Below are positions 49,075 to 59,620 of a stretch of DNA of 64,000 nucleotides, in pieces; the stretch's first letter is position 1, and each line of letters opens with the position of its first letter. The notes under the pieces are model-generated. The model saw only the letters and a list, made by a program, of their open reading frames with translations, searched no databases and had not been told where the DNA came from. Both the position numbers and the translations under genes were made by a program. Origin of the DNA: Citrus sinensis (lineage: Eukaryota > Streptophyta > Magnoliopsida > Sapindales > Rutaceae); NCBI RefSeq assembly GCF_022201045.2, contig NC_068557.1, positions 30,357,501 through 30,421,500 of the forward strand. Reading direction: 5' to 3'.

Positions 49075-50390
49075 TTACGGATAGACTTCAATGAGGGACT
49101 TGATACCAAATATCGGAGCTACTTTGTAGTGAGTGAAACCGGCATTCACGAAAAGACTTTCCCATTCTTGCTCAGTTCTCTCCCTTCCACCAACATTAAA
49201 GTTCATCAAAGTGTCAAACAAGAGCTTTGCTTCTGTTAATTCACGGTCATCTTCCTTTTCATTGATTACAATATCGACGATTAATACCTTTCCTCTCTCG
49301 CCATTGCTTGCGATAGCTTCTCTGCATTTCTTCAATAGCTTCAAGCAATCCTCGTCATCAAATAAATGAAAAACCGTCTGCATGCCAATCACCCATTTAA
49401 TAATTAATACCCACCATTACTTAAAATTATTTCACGCATATGCATACACCATCTTCCAATGTATATATATATAATATAATGACTATATATATATATATAT
49501 ATTCAATGAGAGATTTCTGTAGTTCATTAAAGTGCGGGAACGTTAAAAAGTCGTTCCCACATTTTCATAAAGCACAAGAACCCTATTTAGAAGGCGCTCG
49601 TGTGTGTGTTTACCTTGAAGAAAAAGGCGTCTGCCGCAGGAATAAACTGAAACATATCACCCACTACGTACTTCAAGTTGTCAGTCTGAGGCATGTCAGT
49701 GACCGCATGTGGGAGGTCAAGTACTGTGCACTTGATGCCGGGGAATGCTTCAGATATGATTCTCGCGAATGCACCCGTTCCACCTCCTACATCAACCAGG
49801 GAGCGCAACCCTTGAAAGATTGGCTTGCAGTCTTTGACAATCAAGGTTGCCATTTCAGAATCGCTTTCCATTGCTTGGTTGAACCGCTTGGTTAATGCAG
49901 TGTTCTGGTTCAGATAGTCCCAAAACTTCAACCCGCCGAAAGATTCCCATAATGTGAGATCGTTCCCTTTGAACCACCTACTTAAATGCTGGAATGAAGA
50001 GACATAATCTTGGTCAAGCAATCCAGTGACAAGTGGTGACAAACAGTAGGGCTTATCTTTGATGAGCAGGGTCGAAGTAGGTGTGAGGCCATATGCTTCT
50101 TCTTGCTCGTTGTGGTTGTCAACTTTGGTTTTTGAAAACAAGCCCATGTGAACTAACAGACGCATGAAATGAAATAGACTTCGAGTTTTTGTAGGCTGAA
50201 TGTTGAGAGCTGAGGCTAACTCAGACAGAGTGATTGGTCGTCCGTGGCTGTGAATTGCGTCCGCTATGCCTAGCTCAACCGCACATTTGACTGACATAGA
50301 ACTTAAATTCTTAACGATGCCCTTATACAGATGAGCTTGACCTTCAAACAACTCTCTTACAGTTACCCCGTCATTTTCAATGTCACCCAT
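49075..50390 (-). CDS. O-methyltransferase OMT-C (COMT/IOMT-like), intact
   Basis: Exon 1 (50390-49614, 259 codons) and exon 2 (49377-49075) encode 359 residues with no lesion. Motifs by position: SMSVKCAVELGIADAIHSHG (dimerisation domain), VDVGGGTGAFARIISEAFPG (SAM site, 199 on), LDLPHAVTDMPQTDNLKYV, GDMFQFIPAADAFFFK, then TVFHLFDDEDC with catalytic His263, VLIVD with Asp294 and GGRERTEQEW with Glu325. Like OMT-A it has His-x-Phe (His-Leu-Phe) in place of His-Asp-Trp. It is much closer to OMT-B than to OMT-A. The product should be a cytosolic SAM-dependent phenolic O-methyltransferase, probably a homodimer; the substrate is unknown. TATA box at 50464-50471. A single intron of 236 bp contains TA-rich repeats. 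Confidence 0.93.
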
Positions 50391-50875
50391 AACTTCAATT
50401 GTTTTCGTTTACACTTTACCTCCAACTTCTCTCAGCTTATCTTTGGTCTACCATATACGTATGTATATATATTCACTTAAAAATTTCGATTCCTGCAGCC
50501 AATTCGCAATGCGAGTTTGAAAAGTCAAAGTAGTTCAACGTATAATAATTATTAACGGTATACTGTATATACGTAATGCAGGTTTGGATGTCAACATAGT
50601 GGTACGTATAATAACAATATGTATTCGTAGCGTAAGTTACTGGAAGTCGCACAATGCAAGACAAATGATCTAAACTATTGAGATTATTCTACAGCTTCAA
50701 AGATATAGTTTTTGCGAAAAAAATATATTATTATAAATAAAAATACAAAATATGTAAGAAATATGATTTTCAAATAATAATATTAAAAATACTATAAATA
50801 TTATACATTTTTTATCATACAGGGATAAGCCAAATTAATTTAACTTTCAAGTCTCAAATGAAAATTGTTGTATCG

Positions 50876-52169
50876 GATAAAACTATGTTACAACGGTTGC
50901 AACATACCACAGCCTTTTGTCTTTTTGTGTCTTAATTATATAGAGTCCCTGATGTTTTGTAAAATTAAATAAAGGCAAACATGTTTAAGATTCTTACATA
51001 TAAGTCCCATTTGGGATAAAATGACATTTGACTTAATTAATCACACTACAATAAGTATAACCTTTAGCAACAGTAATTTAAGCTGGTTGCAATGGGCTCA
51101 AGCAGGGGCAGATCTATCAAAGGATAAGCATGGACCATTGCCTCTTTAAAAAAAAAAAACATATTTAATACTCAATAGTCTATATTACATTAATAATTGC
51201 TTATCTACATTAAAAATTTTATTGAATTTTTTTGAAAAAATTCTTTGGCCTCCCAGCCAAGGTTGGCTCGCCCGCTGGGTTCAAGATAATGACACATAAA
51301 ATCACCATTGCGGAATGTTTTCCAATAGTTTATTATCCTTCAAAAAAAAGAAAAAGGAAAAAAGCCACCGAAAATTAAAAGAATTCTTAGAAACTAATAA
51401 ATTCATTATTTAATCACCTTTAATTAAGAATAAAATATTACTACGCGGATTCACAAGGGCAAAATTTAAAACAAACAAACAAAAATAATTCTTAGGAAAA
51501 TATAGCTTAGAAGCTTTTGAATTATTTTTTAAAGAAAAATTTAAACTAATTTCCTTTTATATATTTTTATTGTAGTCTTTTTATATAAATTTATTAGGCC
51601 ACATTCAAAATGGCTCTTTTAAATTTTAAGGGCAATGTTAGTATTTTATGTATAAACTGAAAAATTTAGTCTATGGATAAACTAAACTGTCATTTAATAT
51701 TGAAAAGAGAAATGTGATAATAAAGTTTTTTAATAGTAAAATAATAAAGTGTTATAACGTAATATGCTTTTTTTTTATTTCTACACTTATTTACTTCACA
51801 AATTCCTTTAATAACTCATATTTTTAACACATATTCAATTTATTTATTTTATATTAAATGTATATTACATAATGAAAGAATTATTTACGTGAGATTAAAT
51901 TGTCACTGTTATAATATCGCTCATTTTTATGGGCAGACAAAGCTAGTGGATGAAATTTCAAAAATTTTAAACAATGTGACTTATATATAAATATTATAAA
52001 ACTTTTGGTATTTATGATTTTACAATAAATAATAGGGACTATAATGCTATAAAGCACAATCTCTAGCCGTTAAAGATCTTTCCCAGTGGATCCATCGGCT
52101 GACACAGAAAAGGACAAAAGTTGTGGTACCTTGCAACTGTTGCAAGGTAGGTGGATGCGAATTGAATAC
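50876..52169. mobile_element. 1.29-kb insertion with 9-bp target duplication (Mutator-like?)
   Basis: Absent from the matching place upstream of OMT-B. Flanked by GTTGTATCG at 50867-50875 and 52170-52178. Near both ends are inverted segments: CAACGGTTGCAACATACCAC with CCTTTTGTC on the left, and the inverse of CAACAGTTGCAAGGTACCAC with CTTTTGTCC on the right. A 9-bp duplication with long imperfect inverted ends suggests a non-autonomous Mutator-like element. The outermost bases match poorly. No transposase frame. A smaller hAT lies inside it. Confidence 0.65.
51103..51277. mobile_element. 175-bp hAT MITE nested in the larger insertion
   Basis: Starts CAGGGGCAGATC and its reverse-complemented right end starts CAGCGGGCGAGCC. 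Flanked by GGCTCAAG (51095-51102) and GGTTCAAG (51278-51285), an 8-bp target duplication with one mismatch. The C/TAG(G/C)GG(C/T) ends and 8-bp duplication fit hAT. Confidence 0.6.
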
Positions 52170-52190
52170 GTTGTATCGCACAAAAGTAAT

Positions 52191-52253
52191 ATGAGATAAG
52201 AAGGAACCTTAGGTGCAACTGTGGCACGGCACCGTAGCCTGATCCATGAGATA
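52191..52253. other. 47-bp insertion bounded by an 8-bp duplication
   Basis: Compared with the OMT-B upstream region, ATGAGATA is present twice (52191-52198 and 52246-52253) with 47 bp of new sequence between (52199-52245, starting AGAAGGAACCTTAGG). The insert has no inverted ends and is too short for a standard element. It could be filler DNA from break repair or the remnant of a larger hAT insertion. Confidence 0.6.
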
Positions 52254-53006
52254 AATGAGGATGAGGAAAATCCCATACCACACACTAGGAAAGCAAAATG
52301 AAAGAAATAAGAAAAGTACCACTAAATAGAGTCAAAATTAGACCATACACCCTTCTAACAAGATAACTTACTTTGTTCGGCGAAATAATATTATTTACTT
52401 AAACTTGTTCATGGTCGTTGTTGTGGTGTTAATAGCTTATACATGGAATTTTTTTTTTCTTTTTTCAAATTCTTGCATGATGAGACTACTTCCATTCTAA
52501 AACACACTCTAACGCCATATTTTAATATAATTTTATATTACCGTAAATAATTATTATTTAAGACGATTTAATTTTTTAAATAAAGTAATGTTTGCTTCTA
52601 ACACGCACGGGATGTACCTTTTCTTCTTTAACATCATTTTCTTAGTCACTTCAACAAACCATGCCAAAATGAGAGCCTGCAACAGTTGGTCGTTTTCATT
52701 GATTTTCTTCTATTTCATTCAGTTACTTGCTCTTTGTATTTCTAGATTTGTATTTCTTCCTATACTTTTCTATTTTTGGTTTATGCTTAAATGTTTTTGT
52801 TAAATTAGTCGTTGTGAATATGTAAAAGATTTTTTTTAGAAGAAAATGATGAAGTGACTAAGGGGGTTTAAGGACTATTTTGGCATTAGTGAAAGTGTGT
52901 TTAAAAACTTGTTGAAAATGAATGAGTAAATAAAAGAGTGTTCATAATATATTTTAACATGCAAATAATTCCACTACACTCAAAATGTTTTAGGCAATTT
53001 TAGCCG
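52254..53006. other. unit 2 copy of the OMT-B upstream region
   Basis: Non-coding and matching about 40666-41456 with small indels. No gene recognised. Confidence 0.5.
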
Positions 53007-53017
53007 TTGATTTTGAT

Positions 53018-53352
53018 TTTTTTTTTTATTACATGAGACTATTACTTAAATTATAATTCATATTATATGAGACTACTATTGATATTTATAATCAGATAAC
53101 TATTAGAACTAATTCACAATAAATCTTATGAAGCACTGCACAACTGCAGAGATTAATTTATTTTAAATCTCCTGAAACATTGTCAAAATTTTTACTCTCA
53201 CTAATATTTGAAGGATGTCTACTACACTTACATTTCGCAAATGAGAAAATTATTTCCACTCAATTATACAATATAATTGAGGAAGGAGTTACCCCTACAA
53301 TACTTTTTGTGGGGATTCGAATTGCTGCCCTTACGTTACTCAGCCTTGGCTG
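53018..53352 (-). mobile_element. tRNA-derived SINE, distal member, unit 2 copy
   Basis: Copy of 41468-41801 with the same poly-A end (T run from 53018) and left flank TTGATTTTGAT. The right flank has lost part of the target repeat (TGTTGATATATA). Ends at the right are approximate. Confidence 0.55.
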
Positions 53353-53357
53353 TTGAT

Positions 53358-53695
53358 ATATATATATAATATATAATTACACATCAGATTACTGTATTAC
53401 ACAGATATTTACAACTGCTATTAGAGTAGACATTACACTGATATTTACAATCAGATATATAACTGGAACTTACATTATTACATTAATTCTATAAAATACA
53501 TGCCTAAAAATATGACTCTCACAGATGAGGGATGTTTTTGCTCCACTCGTATTTCGCAAGGGAGAAATATTTACAAATTAACTCCACACAATTTTTTGTT
53601 TAATTGAGGGAGGTTGAGCTTATAAAGACTCGAACCACTACCCTCATAATCATTTTTAACTTTGAGAGTAGTGGTTCACCACTGGATTAAAACCC
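53358..53695 (-). mobile_element. tRNA-derived SINE, proximal member, unit 2 copy
   Basis: Copy of 41815-42161, slightly eroded at the head: the first bases GCCCCTTGGGC are missing, while the B box (GGTTCGAGTCT) survives. Followed by GATATTTGAAAAGTC as in unit 1. Confidence 0.55.
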
Positions 53696-53899
53696 GATAT
53701 TTGAAAAGTCATAAAGTGATAGAAAGAATTGCTCGGCTCAATAGCTCTTAGCTCACCGAACATCAAACCCTAGACGAAGACAAAATTGAAATTAATTGGC
53801 ACAAAAACAAGGCAGCTAAATTAGTCGCTACTCCAAATAATGACAAAATTCAAAAAAGTACAAAATACAATATGCGGTTTCAAGAACGATTTATTAAGT

Positions 53900-54092
53900 T
53901 GTTTGTCGTATTGATATTGTTCAACCTATGGATAGACTTCAATTAGGGATGGCAAACCAAATAAGGGTGTTATCTTGTAGTGATGAAAATGCACTTCAAC
54001 GAAAAGACTTTCCAACTCTTTCTCAGTTCTTTATCTTCCGATAACAACATGTCGAAGAAGAGCTTTGCTTCAATTAATTCATGTTCATCTTT
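53900..54092 (-). pseudogene. fragment of decayed OMT-E exon 2, unit 2 copy
   Basis: Matches about 42365-42555, the 3' half of the OMT-E exon 2 relic, and breaks off at the end of unit 2. No coding potential. Confidence 0.6.
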
Positions 54093-55059
54093 TGAAGAAA
54101 AATCTCATCTCATTAATAACATTATCTTTCAGTCTTTGCTCGTGGACGTAAGCTTTAGGCCGAACTATGTACAATTATTGTGTCTTTTTTTTTGTATTTA
54201 TTTACATCACATTTGTATTTCTCTAGATGTTACAGTCACCATAACATTGGTAATTGCTTAACATGTGCTTCTGCAACAGTTGCCGAGAAAATCCTGGATG
54301 AATTAACAATCGCATTAGGCGCTAAACACTATAGTTTTTGTAAGGTGAACCTGAAGTGCTGAGACGATTTCAGGAAGCTTGATGAATTTCCCATGGCTGT
54401 GAATAATATATATAGAATTTCTATCATACGGACATTTAGGTATAATCAAACTTACTGTCTTTTAATTTTCACCGTCCGATACAATTTGTGGCAAAGATGT
54501 TCCAAACAATCTATTAAAATGTAAAAGGTGACGCGCATACTCTTATTTATTTTGTTCGACAAGATCTTGAAATCCCTGACTTTACTCTTGTTTCACAATC
54601 ATGGACAGTGAACTTCATTTATTTTGGAGCCTTTGATCAATTTAATTCTACATATTTGCTATTTCATTTTTCAGTGGCTTTTTATTCCATTTCCCGCACA
54701 AGAAATTTTTCAAAACAATCAACAGAACGACAGTTTCTAATCTAATTCTAGAAGAAATTATGCATATTTTTTGCTCACACCAAATGTAAATTATTTGAAA
54801 TGTCAATCATAATCATAATCAAGAAACGAAGAAGATGAAATATGAGAGGTGAGGGAAAAAAGATGAAGAAAGAAAGAAAAGGCACAACATCAAGCAATTA
54901 ATAAAGATCGCATAACTAGTTTTTATTTTATCGGAGTAGAATAAATTTGAGCATTGAACGGTGAAAATTAGAAGACCGCAAATTTGATTATATCCGGATG
55001 TCTAGAATAAAATTAGGTCATTTCAAGAATGATTGCTATTAGTAATCATAATTGTTCAC
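54093..55059. other. unique spacer with LTR-like remnant
   Basis: Contains GTGGACGTAAGCTTTAGGCC followed by GAACTATGTACA near 54143, which resembles the (CC)GAACCACGTAAAT block of copia-type LTRs, so part of it may be a retrotransposon remnant. No gene recognised. Confidence 0.35.
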
Positions 55060-56290
55060 TATACGGAAAAACTTCAATGAGGGATCTCAAACCAAATACG
55101 GGTGTTTTCTTGCACTGAAGGAAACCAGCCTCTGAGAAGAGCCTTTCCCATTATTTCTTGGTTTTCTCTTTTGCAGTTACATGAACCATTATCAACATGT
55201 AAAAAAAAAAAAAAAGAGAGCTTTGTTTCAGTTAATCCATGTTCATCTTTATTTTCATTGATCACGATATCTACGACAGCTTTGCTTTGCTTGTAATGGC
55301 TTCTCTGCATATCTTTAGTATCTTCACGCTTTCCTCATCCCCAAATACATGAATAATTATTTGCATGTTAATCACTCGTTTCATGACTAATTAAATAAGT
55401 TAAATAAAGAGCTTAAAACTCTTCAACAATTTAACCCATGAGAATATGTGCAACCGTCCCCGCCCAACAACTAAACGAATGAAAAATGCTATCATAATTT
55501 TGATATGGGAATATCCCAATCTGAGAGGAATCATGCATACCTTTAATAAAATAAAAAAAAGATGTCTACTGGAGGAATAGACTGAAAGAAATCATCTGCC
55601 AAGTATTTCAAGTTATTGGTGTCTAACAAATTAGCAACAACGTGTGGCTGGTCAAACTCTGTGCATTTTACGCAGGGGAATGCTTCAGATAACATCCTGC
55701 AAACGTTCATGTGCCACCTCCTACATCAACCAATGAACCCAATCTTTCAAAGATTTGCTTACAATATTTCAAAGCCAAGCTTGCTGTGACCGTTTGTGTA
55801 TCACTGGCCACTGCTTGGTTGAAACTGTTGCCAAATTCAGGATTTTGTGCCATTTAATCCTATAAATAGATTCCATTAGCAGTTCTAAATGGTGTTATGA
55901 GTTCATCTTCATTCCCCCTAGACTAAGTACTCAAAGAACGGAATAGAGTTAATAAAGTTGAGTGAAGCACTCCCGCAACATATGGTGACAAACAATATGA
56001 CTTATCTTTGACTAGCAGTGAAGAAAGAGTTGTTCTCTCAATTTTTAGTTGCAGAGATCAAGCCTAAGTGAACTAACAAGTGCACCAGCGGCATAGAAAA
56101 CTAGTGTTAAAGAGCCGAATCCCAAGTGCTGAGACTAATTGAGGGAGAATGATGAGTCGTGGCTATGAATTATGTCAGCAATGCAAGTCTGAACTGCACA
56201 CTTCACGGACATAGAATTTACCTAGTTGTATGTGAGATTGTACATATGAGCTTGAGCATCGAGCAACTTTCTTGCAACCTCATCTTGCAT
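55060..56290 (-). pseudogene. decayed O-methyltransferase OMT-F, nearly full length
   Basis: Both exons are recognisable on the minus strand. Exon 1 (about 56290-55560) keeps pieces of the MQDEVARKLLDAQAHMYNL-like start, the dimerisation region, the SAM-site region (ATGAACGTTTGCAGG...) and DDFFQSIPPVDI-like end. Exon 2 (about 55370-55060) keeps IIHVFGDEES at the catalytic histidine, a broken VDIVI segment with an A15 insertion-prone run near 55201, and the C-terminal FGLRSLIEVF-like end. Multiple stops and frameshifts. It is the most diverged member of the cluster. Confidence 0.7.
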
Positions 56291-56797
56291 GGGATCTATG
56301 CACTTCTACAACTAACACTCTGTTAGACTTGCTTTAATTCATGGGTTAGTCCATTTTCAGGACTTCTTTTTGGATCAAGTCAAGGAAACTGCTGGCCTGT
56401 CTATACTCTTACATGTAATTTTTCCTAATATTTTTTTCTTCTTTTTCTATTTAACAGAGTTTATAGTGTGACAGGAGAAGATAAATATGATTAAGATATT
56501 TGAGAACAAAATTGTCTTCTAAAGTATGATCCTTTGGTGCTTGTGCAAGAACTCGTCCGATCATTCAACAAGAAAATGTTATAACTACAAGATTATAACT
56601 ACAAATTTAGTCCAATAAACTCTTTGTTTGGCTACTAGTATAGTGGAAGATGTTGGATTTTTTAATCCAATATTGTTGGATCCTTATTCTAATGTTGGAC
56701 TTATATGTGAATAATTATGTGCTGCAGATCGTCATATAAGGTTAAACTCAATTAAAAGTGATTTGTTAAGATTTTTGGTACTATATGCTTTAATGTA
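56291..56797. other. spacer, no gene recognised
   Basis: AT-rich sequence upstream of OMT-F with no recognised feature. TTGGATTTTTTAATCCAATA near 56652-56671 forms a small palindrome. Confidence 0.4.
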
Positions 56798-56805
56798 TCT
56801 AATAG

Positions 56806-57746
56806 TAGCGGTGGGCACTAACCCGCCCATCCTGTGAAACCGACCTGACCCGTATGATTTTTTTGCTGGTTGGGTTGGGTTGATAAAATATACGGGTTGG
56901 GTTAGGTTATTAAATTCCCAACCCACATTTTTTGCGGGTTGGGTCGATTGAAAATTTGTAACCCAACCTAACTCGTCAACTCGTATATGTAAAAAATTTT
57001 AAAAATTAAATATAAAACGCATCTCAGCAACTTTCTCAATTTTAAAACCCTCAACTCAAATTCTCTTGTTTAAAAAGCAATCACTCATCTGCTCGCGCAT
57101 AGAACACAACAACACCACAACTCACAAGCTTTCTTGAAAAGCTGCCCAACTGCACACCGTCTCATGCATAGGTTCTTTCCTCTTTCTAATTTACTAATTT
57201 ATTATTGTTTTGAAACTAAATTGATCACTTTTTTTTTTATTGTTAAAAGGTCTAACCCACTTGCTTTGGTGATTTATAATTTGTTTTATTGATAAAAGTT
57301 GGTCAATTTTTGGTTGTTATGATGGTGTCAAGCTTAATCGAATTAACATGAATATTATAATTATAATTATTATTGTTATCTTTGGGAGAAGGCTTTTCAA
57401 CAAACATCTGCGGGACATTGTTCTGTTACAATATTTTCAATATTAACAAGCCAAGCTGTTTTTTTTATTCACTAGTCTCACTCTTTTGACTTTAATGTTT
57501 TGTATTAAACAAGCTTTTAAATTTATGGACATTTTTTTCATTAGTTATGTACTAATAATTTGATTGTTAAACTTTGAAATGTTGAATTTGTTGTAAGGAT
57601 TTTAGTATTTGTGTTTTTTTTTTAAATTTTCAATTAATTAATTTATTTTTGTTCAGACCATAAAAATGGGCTTTTTCAAAAACTCAACCCAATCAACCAA
57701 CCCGGGTTGGGTTGAATTTTTTCAACCCGACCCGTTCCCAGCCCTA
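56806..57746. mobile_element. non-autonomous hAT element, 941 bp
   Basis: Left end TAGCGGTGGGCACTAACCCG; reverse-complemented right end TAGGGCTGGGAACGGGTCGG. Flanked by TCTAATAG (56798-56805) and TCTAATAA (57747-57754), an 8-bp target duplication with one mismatch. Both ends are rich in GGGTTGGGTT and AACCCGACC subterminal repeats. No transposase. It is structurally similar to the element at 6148 but of a different sequence. Confidence 0.75.
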
Positions 57747-58429
57747 TCTAATAAGGTATGGGCTTTTAATGTGTAAAGGTCCAATGATATTTTAATTCTA
57801 TGATGGGCATAATTAAAAATACCTAATGATAATAGGAAAAAGTTGTCTATATAAGTGGTTATGGTCCTCACGTCACATGTATCTTTTTATTCTTTTTGAA
57901 ATCTCATCATTAGAGAGAGAACCCTAAGAAAACTTAAAGGATTCTCTATGAGAACGTGTAGATCTAGAAGACCAACCACACAATCGTAGAGAGCAATTCA
58001 GCGTTATAGATTCAGGTACACTTTCGCATAATTTTGTTATTGATTCTTTGTGATACAACATGAATGTTCTTGAATTATGGGTGATGGTTTTCACCAAAGG
58101 AATTTCTTATTCTAATAGAAGATCGCTCATGTATATCTTTCAATTTTGTCTCTAGTCACCTTGTATTTCTACATTGCCCACTTTTATTACAAGTTCTATG
58201 TTGCGTTTACTTCCTGAATTAGGGAATTTGAATCCATAATCCAGAATCATTGACAATATTTACTTCGCAAAATAAAGTCGGGAATCAAAATCGGAATTGT
58301 GGGGCCCACCACAATTTGGGAATGAGGAATGGGAGACTCATTGCCGGGGAAGGTGGGAATGAGTCTCACATTCTCGAGATTGACCATTTTACCCTTCCCA
58401 AAAATTAAAAATGCCCACTTTGTCCTCAT
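57747..58429. other. spacer with MITE-like end
   Basis: No gene. Around 58200-58430 the sequence (TTCCTGAATTAGGGAATTTG, GGAATGAGGAATGGGAGACT, GGGAATGAGTCTCACATTCT) resembles one end of common plant MITEs, leading directly into the AT-rich island; a matching opposite end was not found. Confidence 0.4.
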
Positions 58430-59300
58430 TTGTAATTAATTAATATATTATTATAATTAATTAATATATTAATAATTATTGTTGAATAAATAATCACAAT
58501 AATTAATATATTATTATTAATTAATTAATATACTATTATAATTAATAATAATATTATTATTATTAACTAATTATTATTAACTAATTAATATAATTATTAC
58601 TATTAATTAATATATTAACATATTATTAAGAACAATTATTAATAATTATAATTTTTGAATAAATAATCACAATAATTAAGATATTATTATATAATTAATA
58701 TATTATTATAATAACTATTAATATAATTATTATAATTAATTTACTTATTATTATTAATGAATTGATATAATTATTACTATTAATTAATATATTAACATAT
58801 TATTAACAATAATTATTCATAATTTAATTTTTTAATAAATAATCACAATAATTAATATTGTATTATTGTTATTATAATTAATTAATTAACATACTATTAT
58901 AATTATTATTAATATAATTATTATATATAATTTATATATTGTTATTAATGAATTAATATAATTATTACTATTAGTTAATCTATTAACATGTTATTAACAA
59001 TAATTATAATTTTTGAATAAATCATCACAATAATTAATATATTATAATAGTTAAGTAATTAATATTAATATTATTATTTAATATATTTTTATAATAATTA
59101 AGTAATTAATATTAATATTGTTATTTAATATATTTTTATAATAATTAAGTAATTAATATTAATATTATTAGTTAATATATTTTTATAATAATTATTAATA
59201 TAATTATAATAATTAATTAATTAAATTTTTTTACAATTAATTAATATATTAGTTAATAATAATTATGACAATAATTCATTAAGTACTTTTTAGTAATTTG
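58430..59300. repeat. AT-rich island of TAATTA/ATTATTA repeats
   Basis: About 870 bp built almost only of A and T, with recurrent blocks such as TTGAATAAATAATCACAATA and AATTATTACTATTAATTAAT at several places (near 58483, 58658, 58833 and 59014 for the first). These blocks suggest tandem expansion of a unit of about 175 bp. It abuts the truncated OMT-D. Confidence 0.8.
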
Positions 59301-59321
59301 TTACAATCTAACTTATTTCGA

Positions 59322-59620
59322 TATGCTTCTTCTTGTTCGTTGTGGTTGACAACTTTGGTTTTTGAAAACAAGCCCACGTGAACGAACAGACGCATGAAAT
59401 GGAATAGACTACGAGTTTTTGTAGGCTGAATGTTAAGAGCTGAGGCCAACTCAGAAAGAGTGATCGGTCGTCCGTGGCTGTGAATTACGTCCGCTATGCC
59501 TAGCTCAACCGCACATTTGAGTGACATGGAACTTAAAATTTTAATGACACCCTTTTTCAGATGAACTTGACCTTCAAACATCTCTCTTAGAGTGACCCCT
59601 TGATTTTCAATGTCACCCAT
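59322..59620 (-). pseudogene. O-methyltransferase OMT-D, 5' fragment only
   Basis: From the ATG at 59620 the frame is nearly identical to OMT-A (one visible change, Ser for Leu at residue 86) through NHNEQEEAY (residue 100). At about 59322 it leaves the family sequence and continues with RNKLDCNKLLKST and a stop at 59279, in DNA of the AT-rich island. The SAM site, catalytic residues and exon 2 are absent. The promoter with TATA box (59711-59718) is complete, so a truncated transcript is possible. Confidence 0.9.

Larger units (their letters stand above)
43963..54092. repeat. tandem segmental duplication, unit 2
   Basis: Copy of 34773-42555 carrying, in order, OMT-A-type upstream DNA with an inserted hAT, the kinase fragment, the solo-LTR-like element, OMT-C, its upstream region with a 1.29-kb insertion, the SINE pair, and the first part of the decayed OMT-E exon 2. 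Homology stops at about 54092 after GTTCATCTTTT. Confidence 0.9.
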
